The translations under genes were made by a program, and so were the position numbers. A stretch of 64,000 bases of DNA from positions 1,488,001 through 1,552,000 of the forward strand of contig NZ_CP040899.1 in NCBI RefSeq assembly GCF_006349365.1, given 5' to 3'. This stretch comes from Georgenia wutianyii (GTDB taxonomy: Bacteria; Actinomycetota; Actinomycetes; Actinomycetales; Actinomycetaceae). Shown here piece by piece: positions 17,403-25,258 of this stretch; position 1 is the first letter of the stretch, and every line of letters begins with the position of its first letter. The notes under the pieces were generated by a model. That model saw nothing but the letters and a program-made list of their open reading frames with translations. It was not told the DNA's origin and searched no databases.

Positions 17403-17755
17403 CGGCACGACGTCGCCATGCTCGGTCTACTTCGCCGCGATGGCCTCCTTCCTCCACGCCGCCGCGATGACGACCGCCCAGGGTGTGTCCGCCCGGCGGT
17501 TCCTGCCCTACGCGGAGCAGATCGCCTCGCTCCTGCCGCAGACGTTCGCCGGTCTCGCCGCCGAGGTCGACGCCGGCAGCTACCCGGGTACGGAGGACCG
17601 GCTGGCGATGGAGCTCGCGGCGCTCGAGCACATCGTCGCGACGAGCGCGGAGCTCGGCCTCGACGGCGGCCTGCCGCAGGTGCTGCGCGACCTCGCAGCG
17701 CGGGGGTCCGTGCCGGGCACGGGGCGGACAGCTTCGCGAGCGTGGCGGAGGTGCT
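17403..17755 (+). pseudogene. Decayed imine-reductase / 6PGDH-like oxidoreductase, C-terminal half
   Basis: The region encodes the helical dimerisation domain of an imine-reductase-like NAD(P) oxidoreductase, broken by frameshifts. In frame 3, H-D-V-A-M-L-G (17406-17426) is followed in frame 1 by V-Y-F-A-A-M-A-S-F-L-H-A-A-A-M and about 90 residues. Near 17703 the reading passes back to frame 3, giving G-H-G-A-D-S-F-A-S-V-A-E-V-L-R. The whole N-terminal Rossmann domain is missing; the upstream bases belong to the divergent LTA-synthase-like gene's leader. It looks like a 5'-deleted and at least doubly frameshifted relic. Confidence 0.75.
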
Positions 17756-17758
17756 CCG

Positions 17759-17944
17759 TCAGCCGTCGGTGTCCGGCGCGTCGAACCACACCGGAGGGGG
17801 AGGGGGGTCGGTGACCTCCTCGTAGGTGTGCGTCGCCGGCTCGACCGGCCACCCGTCGCTACCTCCTCCGCCCGCGAGGCGGAGGTCGGGGCGGGGCGCC
17901 GGGGCCGGGTCAGCGGGTACTGGCTGGGTGACGTCGTCGTCCAT
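17759..17944 (-). CDS. Small Pro/Asp-rich protein divergent from dnaE2
   Basis: A 61-residue acidic, proline-rich protein starting M-D-D-D-V-T-Q-P-V-P and ending P-P-P-P-V-W-F-D-A-P-D. The compositional bias and the ordered T-H-T-Y-E-E-V segment look like a genuine short conserved protein. I cannot name a family. Its start lies 36 bases from the LexA box that covers the dnaE2 start, so it might share SOS control. Its end abuts the pseudogene on the other strand. Confidence 0.5.
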   Translation of the reverse strand: MDDDVTQPVPADPAPAPRPDLRLAGGGGSDGWPVEPATHTYEEVTDPPPPPVWFDAPDTDG

Positions 17945-17979
17945 GACGCGAGAGTAGACCTGCCGCACCGGGCGTACAC

Positions 17980-17995
17980 TCGAACACATGTACGA
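17980..17995. promoter_or_regulatory. SOS (LexA) box over the dnaE2 -10 box and start codon
   Basis: TCGAAC-ACAT-GTACGA differs from the perfect palindrome at one base. Its first base is the last base of the -10 box TACACT (17975-17980) and its centre contains the ATG at 17988. LexA binding would therefore sit over the promoter and start. Confidence 0.85.
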
Positions 17996-20900
17996 CGAGC
18001 GAGGTGGGGTGCGGACCCCGCGCTACGCCGAGCTGCACGCCCACTCCGCGTTCAGCTTCCTCGACGGCGCGAGCCAGCCGGAGGAGCTGGCCGTCGAGGC
18101 GCACCGTCTCGGCCTGGAGGCCCTGGCGCTCACCGACCACGACGGCCTGTACGGGGTGGTCCGCTTCGCCGAGGCAGCCCGCCGGCTCGGGCTGCCGGCC
18201 GTCGTCGGCGCCGAGCTCACCCTCGGGGCGACCGAGCGGGCCACCGGGCAGATGGACCCGCCCGGCACGCACCTGCTCGCCCTCGCGCGCGGGCCGCAGG
18301 GGTACCGCTCGCTGTCCCGGGCCATCGCCGAGGGGCACCTGGCCACGGGGGAGAAGGGACGCAGCGACCACCGTCTGCCGGCGCTCGCGGAGGCCGCGGA
18401 CGGGCAGTGGCTCGTCCTCACCGGCTGTCGCAAGGGCGCGGTGCGGCGGGCGCTCGCGGACGGTGGCCCCTCCGCCGCCCGTGCCGCCCTCGACGAGCTC
18501 ACCGCCCTCTTCGGTCGCGGCAACGTCGCGGTCGAGATCACCGACACCGGCGACCCGCTCGACTCCGCGCGCAACGACGCGCTCGCCGAGCTCGCCGCCG
18601 CCGCGGGCCTCCCGCTCGTGGCGACCGGCGGCGTCCACTGCGCCCGGCCCGCCGACCAGCCGCTCGCCGACGTCCTCGCCGCGGTCCGCGCCCGCGCCAC
18701 CCTCGAGGAGATCGACGGCTGGCGCCCGCCCACCGCCGCCCACCTGCGCTCCGCCGTCGAGATGGCCGCGATCCACGCCCGCCACCCGCAGGCGGTGACG
18801 ACGGCGGCCGAGCTCGGCGCCGAGTGCGCGTTCGACCTCGCGCTCGTCGCCCCCAACCTGCCGCCGCACCCCGTCCCACCCGGGCACACCGAGGCCACCT
18901 GGCTGCGCGAGCTCACCTACCGCGGCGCCGCCGAGCGCTACGGGCCGCGCGGGGCCGAACGGATCACCGGCGCCTACGCGATGATCGAGCACGAGCTCGA
19001 GGTCATCATCGACCTCGACTTCCCCGGCTACTTCCTCATCGTCCACGAGATCGTCGACTTCTGCCGCGAGCAGGGGATCCTGTGCCAGGGACGCGGCTCG
19101 GCGGCGAACTCCGCGGTGTGCTTCGCGCTCGGCATCACCGCCGTCGACGCCGTCCAGCACCGGCTCCTGTTCGAGCGCTTCCTCTCCCCGGGACGCTCCG
19201 GCCCGCCGGACATCGACCTCGACATCGAGTCCGGCCGCCGCGAGGAGGTCATCCAGTTCGTCTACGAGCGCTACGGGCGCACCCACGCCGCGCAGGTGGC
19301 CAACGTCATCTCCTACCGGCCGCGCTCGGCGGTGCGGGACGCCGCCCGCGCGCTCGGCTACGACGTCGGGCAGCAGGACGCGTGGAGCAAGTCCATCGAG
19401 CGGTGGCGCAGCCTGCGCAGCCCCGACGACGGCGGCGACGCCCGCGGCGCCCGGGACGGTCGCGGCCCCGCGCCCGCCGACGACGTCGGCGCCATCCCCG
19501 AGGAGGTCGTCGACGTCGCCGAGCGGATGCTGCGCCTGCCCCGCCACCTCGGCATCCACTCCGGGGGGATGGTGCTGTGCGACCGGCCGGTCATCGAGGT
19601 GTGCCCCGTGGAGTGGGCGACCATGCCGGGACGCACCGTCCTGCAGTGGGACAAGGACGACTGCGCCGACGCCGGGCTGGTGAAGTTCGACCTCCTCGGC
19701 CTGGGGATGCTCACCGCGCTGCGCCTCGCCTTCGCGGAGGTCAACGCGCACGCGGCGCCGGGCGCCCCGCCGGTGGGCCTGCACTCCCTGCCGCAGGAGG
19801 ACCCGCGCGTCTACGACCTGCTGTGCGCGGCGGACACGGTCGGCATCTTCCAGGTCGAGTCCCGCGCCCAGATGGCCACCCTGCCGCGGCTGCGGCCGCG
19901 CACCTTCTACGACATCGTCGTCGAGGTCGCGCTCATCCGGCCCGGCCCCATCCAGGGCGACTCCGTCAACCCCTACATCAACCGCCGCCGGGGTCGGGAG
20001 CCGGTCACCTACCTCCACCCGCTGCTCGAGCCGGCCCTCGCCAAGACCCTGGGGGTGCCGCTGTTCCAGGAACAGCTCATGCAGATCGCCATCGACGTCG
20101 CCGGCTTCAGTCCTGCCGAGGCGGACCAGCTGCGCAAGGCGATGGGCTCCAAGCGCTCCACCGAGCGGATGGAGGCGCTGCGCGCGCGGCTCATGGAGGG
20201 GATGGCACGCAACGGCGTCACCGAGGAGGTCGCGGGGAAGATCTACGACAAGCTCAAGGCCTTCGCGGACTTCGGCTTCCCCGAGTCCCACGCCTTCTCC
20301 TTCGCCTACCTCGTCTACGCCAGCGCGTGGCTCAAGGTGCACCACCCCGAGGCCTTCTACGCGGCGCTGCTCGCCGCCCAGCCGATGGGCTTCTACTCCC
20401 CGCAGACGCTCGCCGCCGACGCCCGCCGCCACGGGGTGCGCGTCCTGCGTGCCGACGTCCAGACCTCCGGGGCGCAGGCAGTGGTCGAGCGGCACGTGCC
20501 GCACGAGGCCGGGGGAGTGCCCGACGACGCGGACGTGCCGCGCGACCCGGCCGGCCGGCGGCTCGTGGACCCGGACCCGGCGCTCGCGGTGCGCCTGGGG
20601 CTGGCGCCCGTCCGCGGCATCGGGGAGCGGACCGCCGAGCGGCTCGTCGCCGAGCGGGAGACCGGCGGCCCGTTCGCCGACCTCGCCGACCTCGCCCGGC
20701 GGGTGCGGCTCACCGCCGCCCAGCTCGAGGCCCTCGCCACCGCCGGCGCGCTCGACTGCTTCGGCCTGGAGCGGCGCGAGGCGCTGTGGGCCGCCGGCGT
20801 GCTCGCCCAGGAGCACGCCACCCTGCCGCACACCGCCGTCGGGTACGAGGCCCCGATGCTCCCGGGGATGGACGAGGTCGAGACGGCGGTGGCCGACGTC

Positions 20901-21281
20901 TGGGCGACCGGCGTCTCCCCGGACAGCTTCCCCACCCAGTTCCTGCGCCCCGACCTCACCGCCCGCGGGATCCGCACGATCGCCTCCCTCGCGGGCTGCG
21001 CGTCCGGCACCCGCGTCGAGGCCGCCGGCGTCGTCACCCACCGGCAGCGGCCCGGGACGGCGGGCGGGGTGACGTTCCTGTCGCTGGAGGACGAGACCGG
21101 CCTGCTCAACGTCGTGTGCAGCCCCGGGCTGTGGGCCCGCTACCGGCAGGTCGCCCGGACGAGTGCGGCGCTCGTCGTGCGCGGGACGGTCGAGCGCGGG
21201 GACGGGGTGCTCAACCTCGTCGCCGACCACGTGCGCGCCCTGCCGCTGCGGGTCGCCTCCCGCTCGCGCGACTTCCGCTGA
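17988..21281 (+). CDS. dnaE2: DnaE2, error-prone C-family DNA polymerase
   Basis: A 1097-residue C-family polymerase of DnaE2 length. It has an N-terminal PHP domain (E-L-H-A-H-S-A-F-S-F-L-D, then L-T-D-H-D-G-L-Y-G). The polymerase core has P-D-I-D-L-D-I-E (catalytic Asp residues near 408-410), Q-G-R-G-S-A-A-N-S and F-P-E-S-H-A-F-S-F. A helix-hairpin-helix (about 870-910) and a C-terminal OB domain follow (G-V-T-F-L-S-L-E-D-E-T-G). It does translesion synthesis with ImuB and ImuA. The ATG at 17988 is seven bases after TACACT, so the mRNA is probably leaderless. It lies 5.4 kb from imuB rather than next to it. Confidence 0.95.
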   Translation: MYDERGGVRTPRYAELHAHSAFSFLDGASQPEELAVEAHRLGLEALALTDHDGLYGVVRFAEAARRLGLPAVVGAELTLGATERATGQMDPPGTHLLALARGPQGYRSLSRAIAEGHLATGEKGRSDHRLPALAEAADGQWLVLTGCRKGAVRRALADGGPSAARAALDELTALFGRGNVAVEITDTGDPLDSARNDALAELAAAAGLPLVATGGVHCARPADQPLADVLAAVRARATLEEIDGWRPPTAAHLRSAVEMAAIHARHPQAVTTAAELGAECAFDLALVAPNLPPHPVPPGHTEATWLRELTYRGAAERYGPRGAERITGAYAMIEHELEVIIDLDFPGYFLIVHEIVDFCREQGILCQGRGSAANSAVCFALGITAVDAVQHRLLFERFLSPGRSGPPDIDLDIESGRREEVIQFVYERYGRTHAAQVANVISYRPRSAVRDAARALGYDVGQQDAWSKSIERWRSLRSPDDGGDARGARDGRGPAPADDVGAIPEEVVDVAERMLRLPRHLGIHSGGMVLCDRPVIEVCPVEWATMPGRTVLQWDKDDCADAGLVKFDLLGLGMLTALRLAFAEVNAHAAPGAPPVGLHSLPQEDPRVYDLLCAADTVGIFQVESRAQMATLPRLRPRTFYDIVVEVALIRPGPIQGDSVNPYINRRRGREPVTYLHPLLEPALAKTLGVPLFQEQLMQIAIDVAGFSPAEADQLRKAMGSKRSTERMEALRARLMEGMARNGVTEEVAGKIYDKLKAFADFGFPESHAFSFAYLVYASAWLKVHHPEAFYAALLAAQPMGFYSPQTLAADARRHGVRVLRADVQTSGAQAVVERHVPHEAGGVPDDADVPRDPAGRRLVDPDPALAVRLGLAPVRGIGERTAERLVAERETGGPFADLADLARRVRLTAAQLEALATAGALDCFGLERREALWAAGVLAQEHATLPHTAVGYEAPMLPGMDEVETAVADVWATGVSPDSFPTQFLRPDLTARGIRTIASLAGCASGTRVEAAGVVTHRQRPGTAGGVTFLSLEDETGLLNVVCSPGLWARYRQVARTSAALVVRGTVERGDGVLNLVADHVRALPLRVASRSRDFR

Positions 21282-21334
21282 CCCGCCCGTGCAAAGGCGT
21301 TGACGACACCCGACGGCGGGGAGAGGCTGGCCAC

Positions 21335-21868
21335 GTGCTCATCCGCCGCGAGCTGCCCGCCGACGTCGCTGTCGTCAGCGCCCTGACGAGCGCGGCGTTC
21401 CGCAGCGCCCCACACAGTGCGCCGCCCGTCGAGCCGGGTGGGGACCCCGGCGAGGTCGCGCTCCTCGCGCGGCTGCGCGCGGACCCCGCGTGGATCCCCG
21501 AGCTGTCCATGGTGGCGGTGGAGGACGGTGACGTCGTCGGCCACGTCCTCGCCACCCGCGCCCGGGTCGGCGCGGAGCCGGTGCTCGCGCTCGGCCCGGT
21601 GAGCGTCCTGCCGGACCGGCAGCGCGCGGGCGTGGGGACGGCGCTCATGCACGCGGTCCTCGGTGCCGCCGACGCCCTCGGGGAGCCGCTCGTCGGCCTG
21701 CTCGGTGACCCCGCCTTCTACGGCCGGTTCGGCTTCGTCCCCGCGGACACGGTCGGCGTGGGCGCGCCGGACCCGTCGTGGGGCGCGGCGTTCCAGGTCC
21801 GCACGCTCACCGCGTACGCCGGGCTCACCGGCACGTTCGCCTTCGCGAAGCCGTTCACCGGGGCCTGA
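21335..21868 (+). CDS. GNAT-family N-acetyltransferase
   Basis: A 177-residue single-domain GNAT protein of the YhbS-like type. Visible features are the beta4 strand L-A-L-G-P-V-S-V-L-P, the acetyl-CoA loop Q-R-A-G-V-G-T-A-L, and the closing G-D-P-A-F-Y-G-R-F-G-F segment typical of this group. The substrate is unknown. GTG start at 21335. Its last 14 bases overlap the end of the convergent transporter gene. Confidence 0.85.
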   Translation: MLIRRELPADVAVVSALTSAAFRSAPHSAPPVEPGGDPGEVALLARLRADPAWIPELSMVAVEDGDVVGHVLATRARVGAEPVLALGPVSVLPDRQRAGVGTALMHAVLGAADALGEPLVGLLGDPAFYGRFGFVPADTVGVGAPDPSWGAAFQVRTLTAYAGLTGTFAFAKPFTGA

Positions 21869-23240
21869 GCGTCAGGCCGGGGTCTGCGCCGGTGAACGAG
21901 GGCTCGTCCTCGGCGTTGCCGACCGCCCGCTCGTTGTACCGCCGGCGTCTGCGGTTGATGCCCTCGGCGACGAGCTTGGAGTCGGGCAGGTTGCCCTCGA
22001 TGGGCGGGTCGGGCACGTGGAGGGCGGCGTAGACGGCCCAGACGACGGCGAGCATGGGGATCGCGACGATCGCGCCGAGCAGCCCCGCGAGGAAGGTCCC
22101 CGCCGTCACACCGAGGGCGACGACGACGGGGTGGAGGGAGACCTGCCTGCCCATGACGAGCGGCTGGAGCAGGTGCCCCTCGATCTGCCCGATGAGGGCC
22201 ACGCCGATCGTCACGATGAGCGCGTCGACGATGCCCCCGGCCGCGAGCGCGACGACCGCCGCGATGATCATGGCGAGCGGGGCACCGATGAGCGGGATGA
22301 ACGCGCCGATGAAGACGAGCACCGCGAGCGGCGCGGCGAGGGGCACCCCGACGATGAGGAGGAGGACGAAGGCCATGAGGCCGTCGGCGGTGGCGATGAT
22401 GACGGTGCCGCGCGCGTAGCCGGCGAACGTGTACCAGCCGGCACTCGCCGCGCGGTGGACGTTCTCCCGCGAGCGGGCGGGCATCTGGTTGAGGAACCAG
22501 CGCCACATGTCCGCGCCGCGGGTGAGGAAGAAGACGGTGACGAAGATGCTCAGCGCGAGGACCGTGAAGATGAGCGCGACGGTGCCGGCGTTGCTCAGCA
22601 CCTGACCGGCGAGGGTGCCGGCGTTCGCTGAGATGTACTGCTGCGCCTCGCCGATGAAGGTGTTGATCGAGTCGTAGATCTCCTGCTGGGTGAAGTGGAC
22701 CGGCAGCGGGCCCGTCTCGAGGAAGGTGAAGATGTCGTCGATGCCCTGCCCGAACTGGTCGGCGAGGTCGGACCACTGCCCGGCGACCGAGGTGATGACG
22801 TAGGTGAAGATCCCGGCGACGACCGCGAGGGAGCCGAGCATCGCGATCACCGTCGCCAGCGGCCGGGGCATGACCCGCGCGAGGTAGCTCACCACCGGGT
22901 AGAGCACCGAGGTGACGACGAGGGCGAGGAAGACGGCGATGAACACCACCTGGATCCGGCTGGTGGCGAACACGACCGCGGCGACGACGATGACGATGCC
23001 GATGAACAGCCACGCCATGAGGCCGTATCGGCGCAGCCAGTGCGGCACGTCGAACGTCTCGCGGTCGGCGCGCGCCGCCCGCTCGGGCATCCGGCGGACG
23101 GTGAGCCGGCCGGACGCCGACGCCGCACGCGGCATCCGCGCGGCCCGTCCGAGCGACCGCCCGGCCGGGGAGGGCGCCGGGCCCGAGGGCGCGTCGGGGG
23201 AGGCCGGGCGCAGACTACGCACCTTGCCGAAGAGCCTCAT
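21855..23240 (-). CDS. AI-2E family transporter (first copy)
   Basis: A 461-residue membrane protein. A ~75-residue basic cytosolic N-terminus precedes eight predicted helices with the AI-2E/PerM layout: paired helices at the start, a long soluble helix-rich section (about 160-260), then the conserved I-G-A-F-I-P-L-I-G-A-P region and an L-A-G-L-L-G-A-I-V-A-I-P segment. Members export autoinducer-2, act as antiporters, or are uncharacterised. GGAGGAGG precedes the ATG at 23240. A second family member lies beyond the tRNA gene. Confidence 0.87.
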   Translation of the reverse strand: MRLFGKVRSLRPASPDAPSGPAPSPAGRSLGRAARMPRAASASGRLTVRRMPERAARADRETFDVPHWLRRYGLMAWLFIGIVIVVAAVVFATSRIQVVFIAVFLALVVTSVLYPVVSYLARVMPRPLATVIAMLGSLAVVAGIFTYVITSVAGQWSDLADQFGQGIDDIFTFLETGPLPVHFTQQEIYDSINTFIGEAQQYISANAGTLAGQVLSNAGTVALIFTVLALSIFVTVFFLTRGADMWRWFLNQMPARSRENVHRAASAGWYTFAGYARGTVIIATADGLMAFVLLLIVGVPLAAPLAVLVFIGAFIPLIGAPLAMIIAAVVALAAGGIVDALIVTIGVALIGQIEGHLLQPLVMGRQVSLHPVVVALGVTAGTFLAGLLGAIVAIPMLAVVWAVYAALHVPDPPIEGNLPDSKLVAEGINRRRRRYNERAVGNAEDEPSFTGADPGLTLRPR

Positions 23241-23445
23241 CCCGCATCCTCCTCCAGTCCGTGAACCGTGCCCAGTGTGACCTACCGGAGGCGTCGCGGC
23301 CCGGTGACACGGCGGTGTCCGGCGCCCTCCCGGTGGCGCTCGACACATTCGCCGGGAACGGGCCGTACGGGTTCGAAACGCACGGTCGCGCCGTGCTATG
23401 TTTACCCGCGTCGCCAACGGCCCCCGGGCTGATGGCGAACCACTC

Positions 23446-23531
23446 GTCCGGGTGGCGGAATAGGTAGACGCGCTAGCTTGAGGTGCTAGTGCCCGTATTA
23501 GGGCGTGGGGGTTCAAGTCCCCCCTCGGACA
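23446..23531 (+). tRNA. tRNA-Leu (anticodon GAG)
   Basis: An 86-nt tRNA with a long variable arm. The acceptor stem GTCCGGG pairs with CTCGGAC with one G-U pair. The anticodon stem is CTAGC/GCTAG around loop TTGAGGT, giving anticodon GAG. The T arm is GGGGG-TTCAAGT-CCCCC. The discriminator is A and no CCA is encoded. Confidence 0.96.
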
Positions 23532-23537
23532 CAGAGC

Positions 23538-23581
23538 AGGACCCGCAGGATCTCGGCGAGAGCCGGGGCCCGGCGGGTCCT
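23538..23581 (+). terminator. Terminator after tRNA-Leu
   Basis: AGGACCCGC and its exact complement GCGGGTCCT form a 9-bp stem starting seven bases after the tRNA, followed by TCGCC. The loop of about 26 nt can itself fold. Confidence 0.7.
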
Positions 23582-23670
23582 TCGCCGTTCCGGGCGCATG
23601 TGCGCTGAGGTCGGGCGCGATGAGGCGACGAGAGATCGGCGGGACGTGCCGGCGGTGCCTCTGTCCCCCG

Positions 23671-24966
23671 TCAGGCGGAGGACGCCGGGCCCTCGGGCGC
23701 GGCGTCGTCGGGCCGGGTCGCGGGTGGGCCGTGAGCGGGGTCGCGGCCCGGGTGGGCAGCGGCCGAGCCCGGTGGCGCGTCGAGCTCGGGGACGAGCTCG
23801 TAGCGCGTGCGGTAGAGGTCGAGCAGGGTGAGCAGCATGGCGATGACCGGGATGGCGAGCAGCGCGCCGGCGATCCCGAACAGGGAGGTCCCGAGGATGA
23901 CGGAGCCGAAGCTCACCGCCGGGTGGACGTTGACGGCGCGGGCGCTGATCCGCGGCTCGATCGTGAGGTTCTCCACCTGCTGGTAGAGCACGGCCCAGCC
24001 CACGACGATGACGCCGAGCCACGGGTTGGGGCTGAGCAGCCCGACCAGCGTCGGCAGCACGATCGAGATGTACGTGCCGATCGCCGGGACGAACTGCGCG
24101 ACGAGGCCGGTCCACAGGCCGAGCGCGAGCCACGACGGCAGGCCGATGACGAGGAAGACGATGGTGCTGGCGGTGGCGTTGACCGCCGCGAGGGTGAGGC
24201 GGGCCGTGACGTACCGTCCGGTCTTCTCCGCCGTCGTGTCCCACACGACGAGCGTCGTCTTCTGGATCGGGGGCGGGAAGAGCGAGGCGATCCAGCGGCG
24301 CAGGCGCGGACCGTCCGCCGACAGGTAGAACAGCAGGAGGGCGAACATGAAGAAGCTCGCCACCGCCCCCGCGATGGAGCCGAGGGCCGCGACCAGGCCG
24401 CCCGCGAGCTGGGTGGCCAGACCGGCGGCTCGGTCGGAGGTGAGGTCGAGGTTGCGGGTGAGGTCGTCGAAGGAGTAGCTCGTGCCCAGCCGCTGGTTCA
24501 CCCAGTCCAGGGCGTCACGGGCGCGGTCGGGTGCGCTCTGCACGAGCGCGCTCACCTGCTCGACGATGAGCTGGCCGAACAGCCCGAAGAAGACGACGAG
24601 GAAGAGGACGATGGCGGCGAAGGTGAGGCCGGTCGCCGCGCCGCGGCGCATGTGTCGGGACAGCCAGGCGACCGCCGGCTCCATCGCGAGCGAGGCGAAC
24701 CACGCCATCACGACGATGAAGATGAGCGAGCGTCCCTGGGCGAGGACGAAGCGGCCCACGACGACGAGGACGATGAGGCCGACGACGACGAGACCGGTGC
24801 GCCAGACGTTGCCGGGGTCGAGCAGCACCCGGGTCGTCCTGCCCGGGTCGCGCGCGGCGCGAGAGGAGGGCTCGTCCGGCGCTGCGACCGCGCCGACGTC
24901 GTGGTCGGGTGCCGGGCTCGTGGCGGCGTCCGAGCCGGCCCGTGCTGCCCTGCGCTGCTTCCTCAT
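23671..24966 (-). CDS. AI-2E family transporter (second copy)
   Basis: A 431-residue AI-2E/PerM-type membrane protein with a ~50-residue polar N-terminus and eight predicted helices. Conserved segments include F-V-P-A-I-G-T-Y-I-S-I-V-L-P, Y-Q-Q-V-E-N-L-T-I-E-P, and L-F-G-I-A-G-A-L-L-A-I-P near the end. The 40-residue tail is disordered. It is only distantly similar to the copy at 21855, so this is not a recent duplication. GGAGGAGG precedes the ATG. Confidence 0.88.
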   Translation of the reverse strand: MRKQRRAARAGSDAATSPAPDHDVGAVAAPDEPSSRAARDPGRTTRVLLDPGNVWRTGLVVVGLIVLVVVGRFVLAQGRSLIFIVVMAWFASLAMEPAVAWLSRHMRRGAATGLTFAAIVLFLVVFFGLFGQLIVEQVSALVQSAPDRARDALDWVNQRLGTSYSFDDLTRNLDLTSDRAAGLATQLAGGLVAALGSIAGAVASFFMFALLLFYLSADGPRLRRWIASLFPPPIQKTTLVVWDTTAEKTGRYVTARLTLAAVNATASTIVFLVIGLPSWLALGLWTGLVAQFVPAIGTYISIVLPTLVGLLSPNPWLGVIVVGWAVLYQQVENLTIEPRISARAVNVHPAVSFGSVILGTSLFGIAGALLAIPVIAMLLTLLDLYRTRYELVPELDAPPGSAAAHPGRDPAHGPPATRPDDAAPEGPASSA

Positions 24967-25246
24967 CGGCGCCTCCTCCGTGTGAGGTGATGCTCCCGCA
25001 CGTCCGAGGTGCCCGCGACGCGGGGCGGACGGTGCGGGCGGCGCGGGCTCAGCGCGGGGGACAGGCGGCCCCGGTCAGCCGCGGCGTGAGGCCGAGGCCG
25101 CCGAGCGCGGCGACGGGCTGTCGGGCGCGTGCACGGGCGACGAGACCCCCAGGGGTGTCGAGACCGCGCGGATGAGTGCGGTCGTTTTCCTCAGTTCGCG
25201 GGGGTTCGCCCGATATGGGTGAGCGACAGCACGGGGAGTCCTCAAC
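24967..25246. other. Intergenic divergent region, no gene seen
   Basis: About 280 bases between the divergent AI-2E transporter and the amidase. It is GC-rich, with several short hairpins and a T-run (GTCGTTTTCC) near 25180. The amidase -10 box is at its right end. I see no coding sequence and no convincing riboswitch. Confidence 0.6.
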
Positions 25247-25252
25247 TATGGT
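25247..25252 (+). promoter_or_regulatory. -10 box of the amidase gene (leaderless)
   Basis: TATGGT with six bases to the GTG at 25259, so transcription would start at the first base of the start codon. This decides the start in favour of 25259. Confidence 0.55.
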
Positions 25253-25258
25253 GCCATT

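Noticed and set aside
23051..23066. TCGAAC half-site resembling an SOS box
   Set aside because: It lies inside the first AI-2E gene and lacks the GTTCGA half.
24967..25258. Possible c-di-AMP (ydaO-type) riboswitch before the amidase
   Set aside because: Such elements precede cell-wall hydrolases in actinobacteria, and GC-rich hairpins exist here, but I could not match the conserved core, and the -10 box at 25247 implies no leader.
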